This document shows, in pieces, positions 38,178 to 46,465 of a DNA stretch of 64,000 bases. The notes under the pieces are model-generated. The model was not told where the DNA came from. It ran no database searches and worked only from the letters and a program-made list of their open reading frames with translations. Positions within the stretch are counted from its first letter, which is position 1; the number at the start of each line of letters is the position of its first letter. A program made the translations under genes and the position numbers. The stretch covers positions 1 through 64,000 of the forward strand of contig NZ_PPHG01000067.1 of the NCBI RefSeq assembly GCF_002904295.1, read 5' to 3'. The DNA comes from Amycolatopsis sp. CA-128772. Its GTDB lineage: Bacteria > Actinomycetota > Actinomycetes > Mycobacteriales > Pseudonocardiaceae.

Positions 38178-39305
38178 GTGCGGATCCTGCTGTTCACCGG
38201 CAAGGGGGGTGTCGGGAAGACCACGCTGGCCGCGGCCACCGGCGCCGCCCTCGCCGCCCGCGGCAGGAAGACCCTCGTCGTGTCCACCGACCCGGCGCAC
38301 TCCCTCGGCGACGCGTTCGCCCGGCCGCTGGGCGCCGAGCCGTCCGAAGTGGACACCCTGCTGTCCGGCGTGCAGATCGACTCGCGCACCCTGGTGGACG
38401 CCACCTGGGCCGGCCTTCGCGGCGAGCTGCGGGCGGTGCTGGCCGGTGCGGGCCTGGACGACCTCGACGCCGAAGAACTCACCGTGCTGCCCGGCGTCGA
38501 CGAGCTGCTCGCGCTGACCGAGGTGCGGCGGCTGGCCGAGGACGGGCCGTGGGAGACGGTCGTCGTCGACTGCGGGCCGACGGCCGAGACGCTGCGGCTG
38601 CTGGCCCTGCCCGAGGCCTTCTCCGGCTACCTGACCCGCGTGTTCGGGCGCCGCGTCACCGAGCCCGTGCGTCGCCTCGGCGCCCACCTCGACGGCCTGC
38701 GCGGGCTGCTCACCGACCCGGCGGTGACGACGGTCCGGCTGGTCCTGACCCCGGAGCGGGTGGTCGTCGCCGAAGCGCGGCGCACGCTCAGCTCGCTGGC
38801 CCTGCGCGGCATCGCCGTCGACGGGCTGATCGCGAACCGCCTGATGCCCGCGCCCGGGATGTGGCGCGGCGCCGCCGCGTCGTGGCTGCGGACGCGCCGC
38901 ACCCAGCAGGACGCCGTCCTCGCCGGGCTGGCCGCGGCCGGGATCACCCCGGTCACCCGGGTCGAGCACCGCGCCGCCGAGCCGGTCGGGCTGCCCGCGC
39001 TGCTGGAGATCGCCGCCGAGCTGTACCGCGACGGCGACCCGCTCGACGGGAACGGCACCCCGGTGACCCCGCTGCTGCGCGTGCGGCCGGGCCCGGCCGG
39101 GTACACCCTGCGCGTCGCGATCCCGCTGGCGCGGGACGCCGAGGTCGACCTCGCCCGCGTCGACGACGACCTGGCGATCACCGTGGACGGCTTCCGCAGG
39201 CTCATCGCCCTGCCGGAGCCGCTGCGGCCGTGCCGGATCACCGGCGCGGAATCCGACGCCGACGGCCTGGTCGTGCACCTGGCCGGGAACCGGGGACGCG
39301 GGTGA
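38178..39305 (+). CDS. ArsA/GET3-like ATPase
   Basis: A 375-residue P-loop ATPase with the deviant Walker A FTGKGGVGKTT (residues 6-16), STDPAHSLGD switch I-like motif and VVDCGPTAETLRLL switch II. The C-terminal 80 residues form a small beta domain as in Mtb Rv2184c. Arsenite-binding cysteines are absent, so it is not an arsenite pump; GET3-like chaperone activity is one possibility. It overlaps the next gene by GTGA. Confidence 0.85.
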   Translation: MRILLFTGKGGVGKTTLAAATGAALAARGRKTLVVSTDPAHSLGDAFARPLGAEPSEVDTLLSGVQIDSRTLVDATWAGLRGELRAVLAGAGLDDLDAEELTVLPGVDELLALTEVRRLAEDGPWETVVVDCGPTAETLRLLALPEAFSGYLTRVFGRRVTEPVRRLGAHLDGLRGLLTDPAVTTVRLVLTPERVVVAEARRTLSSLALRGIAVDGLIANRLMPAPGMWRGAAASWLRTRRTQQDAVLAGLAAAGITPVTRVEHRAAEPVGLPALLEIAAELYRDGDPLDGNGTPVTPLLRVRPGPAGYTLRVAIPLARDAEVDLARVDDDLAITVDGFRRLIALPEPLRPCRITGAESDADGLVVHLAGNRGRG

Positions 39306-39763
39306 GCGAAGAGGAACACGGGCCGCGCCTGGCGGAGGAGATCCGCCTGCTCGCCGAGCTGGTCGCGGAGAAGGCGGCGCCGTGGCTCGACGGGGTGCTC
39401 GCCGCCGGGCACGGCAGCTTTTCGGGGGTTCCGGGTGGCGGAGCCCCCGGCTCGGGGCGAAGCCCCGGGGATCACAGCACCCCTGACGAGGCGAACCCGG
39501 ACGGTTCGGCGTGCGGCTGGTGTCCGCTGTGTGCGATCGTCGCCGTGGTGCGCGGTGAGCGGCCCGAACTCCTCGTGCGGCTGACCGAGCAGCTCGCCCA
39601 GCTGGTCGCCCTGCTGCGCGCGGTGCTCGCGGACCGCTGGGAACCGGAGGAGGGCGTGCACATGCCCGGGTTCAAACCCGCACCGCGGCCCGCCGCGGAC
39701 GCCACGGTGCCGGCCAGGGTGCAGCACATCGCCGTCCGCCGGCGCGACGAGTGGGAGAGCTGA
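39302..39763 (+). CDS. DUF5304/SCO2127-like protein upstream of glucokinase
   Basis: A 153-residue protein. The N-terminal helix LAEEIRLLAELVAEKAAPWL, the CGWCPLCAIVAVVRGE motif with three Cys, and the C-terminal region match the small protein found just before glkA in streptomycetes (SCO2127), which has been linked to carbon catabolite control. Residues 40-55 (FSGVPGGGAPGSGRSP) are encoded by an inserted palindromic element and separate the N-terminal helix from the Cys motif. It overlaps the ATPase gene (GTGA), and its stop directly precedes the glkA GTG. Confidence 0.75.
   Translation: MSEEEHGPRLAEEIRLLAELVAEKAAPWLDGVLAAGHGSFSGVPGGGAPGSGRSPGDHSTPDEANPDGSACGWCPLCAIVAVVRGERPELLVRLTEQLAQLVALLRAVLADRWEPEEGVHMPGFKPAPRPAADATVPARVQHIAVRRRDEWES
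39419..39466 (-). repeat. 48-base double-palindrome element inside the DUF5304-like gene
   Basis: Read on the minus strand it begins GGGGCTTCGCCCC and ends CCCCCGAAAA, one base longer than the copies at 33116 and 60501. At 48 bases it adds exactly 16 codons and keeps the frame. Confidence 0.85.
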
Positions 39764-40717
39764 GTGCGGACGATAGGGGTGGACGTCGGCGGGACGAGTG
39801 TCCGGGCCGGCGTGGTGGACGAACGCGGCTCGCTGCTCGACACGGCCCGCGTCGCGACGCCGACCGAGGAAGGCGCCCTCGAGGACGCGATCGCCGGCGT
39901 GGTCGAGGACCTGCGCAACCGCCACGAGGTGGCCGGGGTGGGCCTGGCCGTGGCCGGTTTCGTGGCGCGCGACCGCCGGTCGGTGATGTTCGCCCCGCAC
40001 CTGGCCTGGCGCGGCGCCCCGGTGGCGGACCGGATCGAGAAGCGCGTCGGCCTCCCGGTGCTGCTGGAGCACGACGTCAACGCGGCCATGGTGGGCGAGC
40101 ACCGCTTCGGCGCGGCCCGCGGCGCCCACGTGGCGGCACTGGTGGCCCTGGGCACGGGCATCGGCGCCGGGCTGCTGCTGGACGGCAAGCTGTTCCGCGG
40201 CGCGTACGGAGTGGCCCCGGAGCTGGGGCACCTGACGGTGGTCCGCGGCGGCCGCCCCTGCCCGTGCGGCAAGTACGGCTGCTGGGAGCGCTACTGCAGC
40301 GGAACGGCCCTGGCGGCCACGGCGGTGGAGCTGCTGGCCCGCCACCCGGGCCGTTCGACGGTGCTGGCCCCCCAGGTGGCGGGCGACCCGGGCTCGGTGA
40401 CGGGCCGCCGGGTGGCGGGCGCGGCCCGGGACGGCGACCCGATCGCCCAGCTGGCGATGGCGGAGCTGGCCAAGTGGCTCGGCGAGGGCCTCGCCCTGGT
40501 GGCGGACGTGTTCGACCCGGAGATCATCGTGATCGGCGGCGGAGTGTCGGAGTCGGCGCCGTTGTTCTTGGACGAGGCCCGCGAACACTACGCGGGCGCG
40601 ATCACGGGCGCGAGGCACCGGCCCCTGGCGAGGATCCGCACGGCCCACCTGGGCGACGACACGGCGATCGTGGGCGCGGCGGCCTTGGCGCTGGAGGCGG
40701 CGAAGACCCCGGTCTGA
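39764..40717 (+). CDS. glkA: ROK-family glucokinase
   Basis: A 317-residue sugar kinase with the ATP motif VDVGGTSVRAG (residues 6-16). The ROK zinc site is CPCGKYGCWE, preceded by the substrate motif ELGHLTV. Length and neighbours match Streptomyces GlkA, which phosphorylates glucose and is needed for glucose repression. The GTG start comes straight after the previous stop. The last 57 bases of the gene, with the stop, are repeated just downstream. Confidence 0.9.
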   Translation: MRTIGVDVGGTSVRAGVVDERGSLLDTARVATPTEEGALEDAIAGVVEDLRNRHEVAGVGLAVAGFVARDRRSVMFAPHLAWRGAPVADRIEKRVGLPVLLEHDVNAAMVGEHRFGAARGAHVAALVALGTGIGAGLLLDGKLFRGAYGVAPELGHLTVVRGGRPCPCGKYGCWERYCSGTALAATAVELLARHPGRSTVLAPQVAGDPGSVTGRRVAGAARDGDPIAQLAMAELAKWLGEGLALVADVFDPEIIVIGGGVSESAPLFLDEAREHYAGAITGARHRPLARIRTAHLGDDTAIVGAAALALEAAKTPV

Positions 40718-40829
40718 CCCTGTGGATGGCACCCGCCGCAACCAGACGGCGATCGTGGGCGCGGCGGCGCTGGCGCTGGAGGCGGCGAAGACCCCGGTCT
40801 GACCTGGTGGGGGTGCCCGCGGCAACCAG
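40661..40829 (+). repeat. Tandem duplication of the glkA 3' end
   Basis: The stretch from 40661 (ACGGCGATCGTGGGCGCGGC) through the glkA stop to 40745 is repeated from 40746 to 40829. The repeat spans 57 coding bases plus about 28 bases of flank. The two copies differ at only a few bases. The second copy is outside any gene. Confidence 0.9.
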
Positions 40830-40840
40830 CTCCGCGCGCA

Positions 40841-40880
40841 CGGAACTGTCGGTGCCTCCCGGTAACGTGGAAACCGGGGG
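40841..40880 (+). repeat. Interspersed 40-base repeat, copy 1
   Basis: The core AACTGTCGGTGCC, then CGGTAACGTG and AAACCGGGG, is shared with 48366-48404 at about 35 of 40 positions. It is followed by a GC-rich palindromic stretch. Confidence 0.75.
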
Positions 40881-40955
40881 CGGGCCCGCGAGGGGTTCGC
40901 CCGTTCCCGGCACTGGGTACTCCCCGGCCATGGGGATCGCGATCGGGCTCGGGGC

Positions 40956-41297
40956 GTGCTGCTGCTGGTGGCCGTGGCAGCGGTCGTGCGCCGGAAGACC
41001 CGCCGCCGGTGGGTGGACGTCACCGCGTCCCAAGTGGCGCTCGCCGGCTGGGTGGTGGCCGCCCACTTCCTGCTCCAGCCCCTGATCCCCGCCTCGGTGC
41101 TCGCCGTGGTCATCCTCGCCGGCAGCACGCTGGCCATCCTGCTCACCGCCGTCATCGGCGGCCGCGCTCACTCCTCGGGGAAGCCGGCCGACGGCACCAG
41201 GCCCTCGGCGAACGCCCGGAACGTCGGCGCCAAGGCCAGCTCGGCACCCAGCTCCACGTCGAACCACGTCACCGACGGCTCCGCGGACTTTCGGTAG
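40956..41297 (+). CDS. Possible small membrane protein, perhaps frameshifted
   Basis: A frame opening at GTG 40956 encodes two hydrophobic stretches (VLLLVAVAAVV and ASVLAVVILAGSTLAILLTAVIGG) split by a basic loop, then a low-complexity tail antisense to the SMI1 gene. An ATG at 40930 in another frame reads MGIAIGLG and would fit as the first part if one base were missing. Only the non-overlapping part (to about 41167) looks protein-like. It may be a decayed gene or a shadow. Confidence 0.3.
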   Translation: MLLLVAVAAVVRRKTRRRWVDVTASQVALAGWVVAAHFLLQPLIPASVLAVVILAGSTLAILLTAVIGGRAHSSGKPADGTRPSANARNVGAKASSAPSSTSNHVTDGSADFR

Positions 41298-41644
41298 TCC
41301 AGCGCGATCCACGTGTGGCCGTCGCCCGACAGCACCACCACCCGCTTCGGCAGGTCCCACTCGCCGCTCAGGTACGGCGAGTCCAGCAGCGACAGCCGGC
41401 CGCCGACGCCGAGCAGGTGGTCGAACGGCACGTGCGTGTCGCTGTACGACGTCGGCGCGCTCGTCGGGAAGGCGTCGAACGGGGCCGCCACCGTGCCGCC
41501 GTTGCGCAGGCCGAGCAGTTCGCCCAGCTCGAGCGGCAGCCGAACGCCCAGTTCGCGGCCGGCGTGGGCGAAGGTGCGGGCACTCAGCGGCTCGCCGGGG
41601 CCGGCGTCCCAGAAGGTGGGCTTGAGCCGATCGAACGGGGTCAC
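41168..41644 (-). CDS. SMI1/KNR4 (SUKH) family protein
   Basis: A 158-residue protein with the SMI1 pattern: ARTFAHAGRELGVRLPLELGELL at the start, RNGG, then SLLDSPYLSGEWDLPKRVVVLSGDGHTWIALDYR. SUKH domains occur as immunity proteins for polymorphic toxins and also in housekeeping settings. No toxin gene adjoins it. The GTG start is 26 bases from the divergent NUDIX gene. Confidence 0.82.
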   Translation of the reverse strand: MTPFDRLKPTFWDAGPGEPLSARTFAHAGRELGVRLPLELGELLGLRNGGTVAAPFDAFPTSAPTSYSDTHVPFDHLLGVGGRLSLLDSPYLSGEWDLPKRVVVLSGDGHTWIALDYRKSAEPSVTWFDVELGAELALAPTFRAFAEGLVPSAGFPEE

Positions 41645-41670
41645 GCCCGCGAGTGTGACAGGCTGGCCGG

Positions 41671-42513
41671 GTGAGTGCCCCCACCGCGAGCGTGTTCGTC
41701 AAGTGCTCCTGCGGGCACGTCCACTGGGGCCGCTACGGTGCCGCCGGCCTGCTGCTCGTCGACCCCGCCCGCGGCGTCCTCCTGCAGCGCCGGGCCTGGT
41801 GGGTGCACCACGGCCGGACCTGGGCGCTCCCCGGCGGGGCCATCGAAGCCGGCGAAACGGCGCGAGGAGCGGCCGCCCGCGAAGCGTTCGAAGAAACGTC
41901 CATCCCCGCCGATGCCTTCCGCGCCGTCTCGGCCTCCGTGGTGGATCATGGGGACTGGAGCTACACCACCGTCCTCGCCCTCGCCGAGGGCGCCGAGGCG
42001 CGGGTCGCCAACACCGAAAGTGCGGAGGTGCGCTGGGTGGATCCCGACGACGTCCCCGGGTACCGGCTGCACCGCGACTTCGCCGCCGCCTGGCCGGACC
42101 TGCGCGAGCGCGTCGGGCAGGAGCTCGTCCTGGTCGTCGACGCGGCCAACGTCGTCGGCTCGCGCCCGGACGGCTGGTGGCGTGACCGGCACGGCGCCGC
42201 CGAGCGCCTGCGCGACCAGCTCGCCAAGCTCGCCGAAGCCGGCGTGCCGGACCCCGGGGACCCGGCCGTCAGCTGGTGGCCGCGGATCATCCTGGTCGTC
42301 GAGGGCCAGGCCAAGCACGTCACGCCGGCGACCGGGGTCGAGGTCGTCGCCGCGGACACCGACGGGGACTCGAAGATCGTCGAAGTCGTCGCACGGCAGC
42401 AGGCCAGGGTCCTGGTCGCGACGGCCGACCGGGAGCTCAAACGCCGCGTCGAAGCGCTCGGCGCGGAAATCCTCGGCCCCGGCACCCTCCGCCGGCAGCT
42501 CGACGAGCTCTAA
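41671..42513 (+). CDS. NUDIX hydrolase fused to a YacP/NYN-type PIN domain
   Basis: A 280-residue two-domain protein. Residues 1-145 are a NUDIX domain with the box GGAIEAGETARGAAAREAFEETS (from about residue 51), preceded by a CSCGHVHWG stretch. Residues 150-280 look like a PIN/NYN nuclease: an acidic first strand VVDAANVVGSRP, a middle acidic cluster in ADTDGDSKIVEVV, and VLVATADRELKRRVEALGA. The combination suggests nucleotide or RNA-end processing joined to cleavage. The reaction is unknown. Its stop overlaps that of the convergent ligase gene (CTAA). Confidence 0.82.
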   Translation: MSAPTASVFVKCSCGHVHWGRYGAAGLLLVDPARGVLLQRRAWWVHHGRTWALPGGAIEAGETARGAAAREAFEETSIPADAFRAVSASVVDHGDWSYTTVLALAEGAEARVANTESAEVRWVDPDDVPGYRLHRDFAAAWPDLRERVGQELVLVVDAANVVGSRPDGWWRDRHGAAERLRDQLAKLAEAGVPDPGDPAVSWWPRIILVVEGQAKHVTPATGVEVVAADTDGDSKIVEVVARQQARVLVATADRELKRRVEALGAEILGPGTLRRQLDEL

Positions 42514-43649
42514 CCGCGAAGGATCCCTTCGCGCATCTCGGCGACCAGGGACGCCGTCACCGCCTTGAGGCTGCCCTTGTGCCGTTCCGCCACCGCCCGC
42601 TGCCGCCGGTAGCTCGGCCCGTGCCGCAGGATCGTCTCGACGTCGCGCAGCTCCGCCACGCAGTCCAGGCGCCGCGCCACCGGCTCCAGGCGGTCCAGCA
42701 GGTCGGCCACGTCGTCGGTGACCAGCCGTTCGCGCCCCGCCGCGTCCAGGATGACGATCGCGTCCGTGCCGTAGCGCGCCGCGCGCCACTTGTTCTCCTG
42801 GACGTGCCACGGCGGCAGCGTCGGCAGGATCTCGCCGTCTTCGAGGCGCTCGACGAAGTCGTCCACCAGGCACTGCGTCAGCGCCGCGATCGCGCCGACC
42901 TCCTGCAGCGTCGGCAGGCCGTCGCAGACGCGCATCTCGATCGTGCCCAGGTGCGGGGCCGGCCGGATGTCCCAGCGGATCTCCGAGAAGTGGTCGATCA
43001 CGCCGGTGGTGAACATGTCCTCGACGTAGCTCTCCAGCTCCGCCCACTTCCGGAACTGGAACGGCAGCCCGGCCGTCGGCAGCTGCTGGAACATCAGCGC
43101 CCGGTTCGACGCGTACCCGGTGTCCTCGGCGCCCCAGTACGGCGACGACGCCGACAGCGCCTGCAGGTGCGGCGCGTAGTTGAGCAGCGCGTCGAGGACC
43201 GGCAGCACCTTCTCGCGGTGGTCGACCCCGACGTGGATGTGCACGCCGTAGATCAGCATCTGCCGGCCCCACCACTGGGTCCGGTCGATCAGCTTGGCGT
43301 AGCGCTCCTTGTCGGTGACCTTCTGCTGGTACCAGTTCGAGAACGGGTGCGTCCCGGCCGAGAACATTTCCACGCCGAGCGGGTCGGCGATGCCGTGCAC
43401 GACGTCGAGCGAGTCGTTCAGGTCGGCCTTGATCTCGGCGATCGTGTCGCAGACGCCGGTGATGATCTCGATCGTGTTGAGCAGCAGCTCCTGCTTGATC
43501 TTGGGGTGCTCGGCCTGCCCGTCGGGCCGGACGGCGTCGAGGATCTGCTCGGCCACCGAGGACAGCTCGCCGCTGCGGCGGTCGACCAGGCCGAGCTCCC
43601 ATTCCGCGCCGACGGTCGATCGCCGCGAAGGGCTGAACTCGATGTGCAT
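42510..43649 (-). CDS. YbdK-type carboxylate-amine ligase (glutamate-cysteine ligase family 2)
   Basis: A 379-residue ATP-dependent ligase of the GCS2 family, like Mtb Rv0433 and E. coli YbdK. Motifs include TVGAEWELGLVD near the start, AGTHPFSNW, VHIHVGVDH and TIEMRVCDG. E. coli YbdK has weak glutamate-cysteine ligase activity; the natural substrate in actinobacteria is not known. This group uses mycothiol rather than glutathione, so a glutathione role is unlikely. It follows the membrane-protein gene by 10 bases. Confidence 0.88.
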   Translation of the reverse strand: MHIEFSPSRRSTVGAEWELGLVDRRSGELSSVAEQILDAVRPDGQAEHPKIKQELLLNTIEIITGVCDTIAEIKADLNDSLDVVHGIADPLGVEMFSAGTHPFSNWYQQKVTDKERYAKLIDRTQWWGRQMLIYGVHIHVGVDHREKVLPVLDALLNYAPHLQALSASSPYWGAEDTGYASNRALMFQQLPTAGLPFQFRKWAELESYVEDMFTTGVIDHFSEIRWDIRPAPHLGTIEMRVCDGLPTLQEVGAIAALTQCLVDDFVERLEDGEILPTLPPWHVQENKWRAARYGTDAIVILDAAGRERLVTDDVADLLDRLEPVARRLDCVAELRDVETILRHGPSYRRQRAVAERHKGSLKAVTASLVAEMREGILRG

Positions 43650-43659
43650 CGCCGTCGCG

Positions 43660-44187
43660 TCAGACCTGGGCGCCGTTGCTGGGGTCCGCGCCGGGCGGCG
43701 GACCCTGCCGCACGCGCAGCAGCAGCAGCGCGATCGCCGTCGCGAGCGCGAGGATGCCCAGCGGCGTCGCCACCGTCGGGCCGACGCCGATCGCGCCGGG
43801 CAGGATCAGCAGGAACAGCCCGGCCAGGAACAGCAGGAGGATGAGGAACGCGCCCATCTTCGGCCGGGGCAGCGGCGGCGGCTCCGGCGGCACGTAGTGC
43901 TCGTCGTCGTCCGCCGGGTCGTCGGAGAACATCGTGGTGTCCCACGACGTCCCTCCGCCGGACCGCCAGCCGGGGTCCGGCGTCGAGTCGGCGGCCGGCG
44001 GCTCGGCGGGCCGGTCCGGCGTCTTCCGCGGCTCGTTCCCGGCCCCGGTGGCGCCGGCGCTCTCCGTGGTGCCGGTGGTGTCGGCGGTGTCGTCTTCGGG
44101 CAGCCCGAACCCGCCGGCGCGCAGGTCGGCGACGATCTCGGCGAACGTCGCGTCGACGTCCTCCGGCCCGTCCTTCCCCCGGCTCAT
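43660..44187 (-). CDS. Acidic membrane protein of unknown function
   Basis: A 175-residue protein. The first 110 residues are acidic, Pro-rich and likely disordered. Two close hydrophobic helices (AFLILLLFLAGLFLLILPG and TPLGILALATAIALLLL) follow, then a short basic tail. I recognise no family. The ATG overlaps the stop of the esterase gene (ATGA), so the two are co-translated. Confidence 0.75.
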   Translation of the reverse strand: MSRGKDGPEDVDATFAEIVADLRAGGFGLPEDDTADTTGTTESAGATGAGNEPRKTPDRPAEPPAADSTPDPGWRSGGGTSWDTTMFSDDPADDDEHYVPPEPPPLPRPKMGAFLILLLFLAGLFLLILPGAIGVGPTVATPLGILALATAIALLLLRVRQGPPPGADPSNGAQV

Positions 44188-44951
44188 GCGGTCTCCTCCG
44201 GCTGGGCGGCGTGCGCCTGCGCGAACTCGACGCTGCGCGTGAAGATCACTTCGGCGTCGTTGTCCTGCGTCGCCACGTGGTAGCTGTTCTCCAGCACGAC
44301 CTCGGTGACGTCGGTGCTCGAGACGCCCTGCAGCACCAGCTGCGAGTTCACCGGCTCGACGACGTGGTCGACCGACGAGTGCAGCAGCAGCACCGGCTGC
44401 GTCACTTTCGCCAGGTCGGCGCGCACGACCGTCCACAGCTTCGCCAGGCTCGCGGCGGCCCGCACCGGCGTGCGCGGGTAGGCCAGCTCCGTCTCGCCCG
44501 GCTTCTTGATGTCGTTCGCGATCGCCGGCACCGACGGCACGATCCGGCCCAGCACCGGCAGCAGCCGCGTGTCCCACTTCAGCCGCGTCACCGACGGGTT
44601 GACCAGGACGATCCCGGCGATCCGGTCGCCGAACTCCTCGGCCAGGCGCAGCGTGAGCGTGCCGCCCATGGACAAGCCGCCGACGAACACGGTCCGGCAC
44701 GTCGAGAGCAGCGCGAGCAGGGCCTCGCGGACGGCGCCGTACCAGTCCTCCCACGTCGTGCGGTTGAGGTCCGGCCAGCGGGTCCCGTGTCCCGGCAGCA
44801 GCGGGCAGCGCACCGTGAACCCGGCCTCGGCCAGGTGGTCACCCCAGGCCCGCATGCTCGCCGGGGTACCGGTGAACCCGTGGCAGAGCAGGAACCCGGT
44901 ATCGGCCGAACCGGTGTGGCCGAACGGTTCCGCGCCGGCGAGCACGCCCAT
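44184..44951 (-). CDS. Alpha/beta-hydrolase, carboxylesterase/monoacylglycerol-lipase type
   Basis: A 255-residue hydrolase like Geobacillus Est30. The oxyanion-hole region is LCHGFTGTP, the nucleophile elbow GGLSMGG (Ser), the acid likely in HSSVDHVVEP, and the His in ENSYHVATQD. There is no signal peptide. GGAAGG lies eight bases before the ATG. With the nearby acyltransferase it may act in lipid turnover. Confidence 0.86.
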   Translation of the reverse strand: MGVLAGAEPFGHTGSADTGFLLCHGFTGTPASMRAWGDHLAEAGFTVRCPLLPGHGTRWPDLNRTTWEDWYGAVREALLALLSTCRTVFVGGLSMGGTLTLRLAEEFGDRIAGIVLVNPSVTRLKWDTRLLPVLGRIVPSVPAIANDIKKPGETELAYPRTPVRAAASLAKLWTVVRADLAKVTQPVLLLHSSVDHVVEPVNSQLVLQGVSSTDVTEVVLENSYHVATQDNDAEVIFTRSVEFAQAHAAQPEETA

Positions 44952-45163
44952 GCGATCGCCTTCCGTGTGAGCGGGGCAGTCCCTCCATGCTCTCACGGCC
45001 GGCGGACGTTGTGGGGGTCCGCCCGGGCCCGGAATTCGCTGTGAGATCGATCGCTGCCGAAGTGGTAACCGGGTGGTCCGCGTTGTGCGGCGGCCACCGG
45101 TGTTCGTAGGCTGTTCGTCTCGGGTGAACAGGGGCTGCGCTGCGATGGAGGACTGAGGCACCG

Positions 45164-45925
45164 GTGCTGTACTGGCTCATGAAGTGGGTATTCATCGGAC
45201 CGCTGCTCAAGACGCTGTGGCCGACCAAGGTCGTCGGCGCGGAGAACATCCCCGAGACGGGCGGCGCGATCCTGGCCGGCAACCACCTGGCGGTCGCCGA
45301 CTCGTTCTTCATGCCGCTGCGGGTCAAGCGCAAGGTGACCTTCCCGGCGAAGTCGGAGTACTTCACCGAGCCCGGCTTCAAGGGCACGCTCAAGAAGTGG
45401 TTCTTCACCGGCGTCGGCCAGTTTCCGATCGACCGCTCCGGCGGCAACGCCGCGCAGGCCGCGCTCGACACGGCGATCCGCCTGGTCAAGGCCGGCCACC
45501 TGCTCGGCATCTACCCGGAGGGCACCCGCTCCCCGGACGGCCGCCTCTACAAGGGCAAGACCGGCGTCGCCCGGATCGCCCTGGAGTCCGGCGGCGTCGT
45601 GGTCCCGGTGGCCATGGTCGGCACCGACAAGGTCAACCCGATCGGTTCGAAGATGTGGTGGCCCCGCCGCCTCGAAGTCCGCTTCGGCAAGCCCTTGGAC
45701 TTCTCGCGCTACGAGGGTCTCTCGGGTGACCGCTTCATCGAGCGGTCCATCACGGACGAGATCATGTACGCGCTGATGGAGCTGTCCGGTCAGGAGTACG
45801 TGGACATCTACGCGGCGAAGGCGAAGGAACTCCTCGCCGCGGAGGCGGCCGGTGTGAAGCCGAAGGTGCCTTCCCAGCCCGCCGCGCGTGATGCGGCCCG
45901 GGTGCCGGATTCCAAGGTCGGCTGA
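45164..45925 (+). CDS. 1-acylglycerol-3-phosphate acyltransferase family protein
   Basis: A 253-residue PlsC-type acyltransferase with the NHxxxxD motif NHLAVADS (His41, Asp46), the FPID region and PEGTRSPDG. It is equivalent to Mtb Rv2182c. It likely makes phosphatidic acid or acylates another polar lipid at the membrane. The GTG start has TGAGG five bases upstream. The 212-base region before it shows no clear element. Confidence 0.88.
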   Translation: MLYWLMKWVFIGPLLKTLWPTKVVGAENIPETGGAILAGNHLAVADSFFMPLRVKRKVTFPAKSEYFTEPGFKGTLKKWFFTGVGQFPIDRSGGNAAQAALDTAIRLVKAGHLLGIYPEGTRSPDGRLYKGKTGVARIALESGGVVVPVAMVGTDKVNPIGSKMWWPRRLEVRFGKPLDFSRYEGLSGDRFIERSITDEIMYALMELSGQEYVDIYAAKAKELLAAEAAGVKPKVPSQPAARDAARVPDSKVG

Positions 45926-45976
45926 CCCACCACCGCCCTCAACGGAGGCGCCGCGCGCCACTGCTAGTTTTCACCG

Positions 45977-46465
45977 GTGCGTTTTTTCTACGACACCGAG
46001 TTCATCGAAGACGGCGTGACCATCGATCTGGTGTCGATCGGGGTGGTGGACGAACGCGGCCGCGAGTTCTACGCGGTCTCGACGGAGTTCGACCCCGCGA
46101 AGGCCGGGCCGTGGGTCCGCGACAACGTCCTCGACAAGCTGCCGTCCCCGGCCGACCGGGCGTGGCGCAGCCGCGAGAAGATCCGCACCGACCTGCTCGA
46201 GTTCTTCGGCAAGCCCCCGGGCGGCATCGAGCTGTGGGCCTGGTTCGCGGCGTACGACCACGTGGCGCTGGCCCAGCTGTGGGGCCCGATGCCCGCCCTG
46301 CCCCGGCAGCTGCCGCGGTTCACCCGCGACCTGCGTCAGCGCTGGGAGGACGCGGGGAAGCCGAAGCTGCCGGCCGCGCCCACCGACCAGCACGACGCCC
46401 TGGCGGACGCGAAGCACAACCTGGCCCGCTGGGAAGTCATCGAGGAGTACTTCCACCGCCGCTGA
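45977..46465 (+). CDS. 3'-5' exoribonuclease, Rv2179c type
   Basis: A 162-residue DEDD-superfamily nuclease. DTEFIEDG at residues 6-13 holds the first catalytic Asp/Glu, AAYDH the second Asp, and HDALADAKHNL the last. It is very similar to Mtb Rv2179c, a structurally studied 3' exoribonuclease active on 3' overhangs. Its last 29 bases overlap the end of the convergent TetR gene. Confidence 0.9.
   Translation: MRFFYDTEFIEDGVTIDLVSIGVVDERGREFYAVSTEFDPAKAGPWVRDNVLDKLPSPADRAWRSREKIRTDLLEFFGKPPGGIELWAWFAAYDHVALAQLWGPMPALPRQLPRFTRDLRQRWEDAGKPKLPAAPTDQHDALADAKHNLARWEVIEEYFHRR

Noticed and set aside
38178..39305. Arsenite efflux ATPase
   Set aside because: The P-loop fold matches ArsA, but the arsenite-binding cysteines and any arsB or arsR neighbour are missing.
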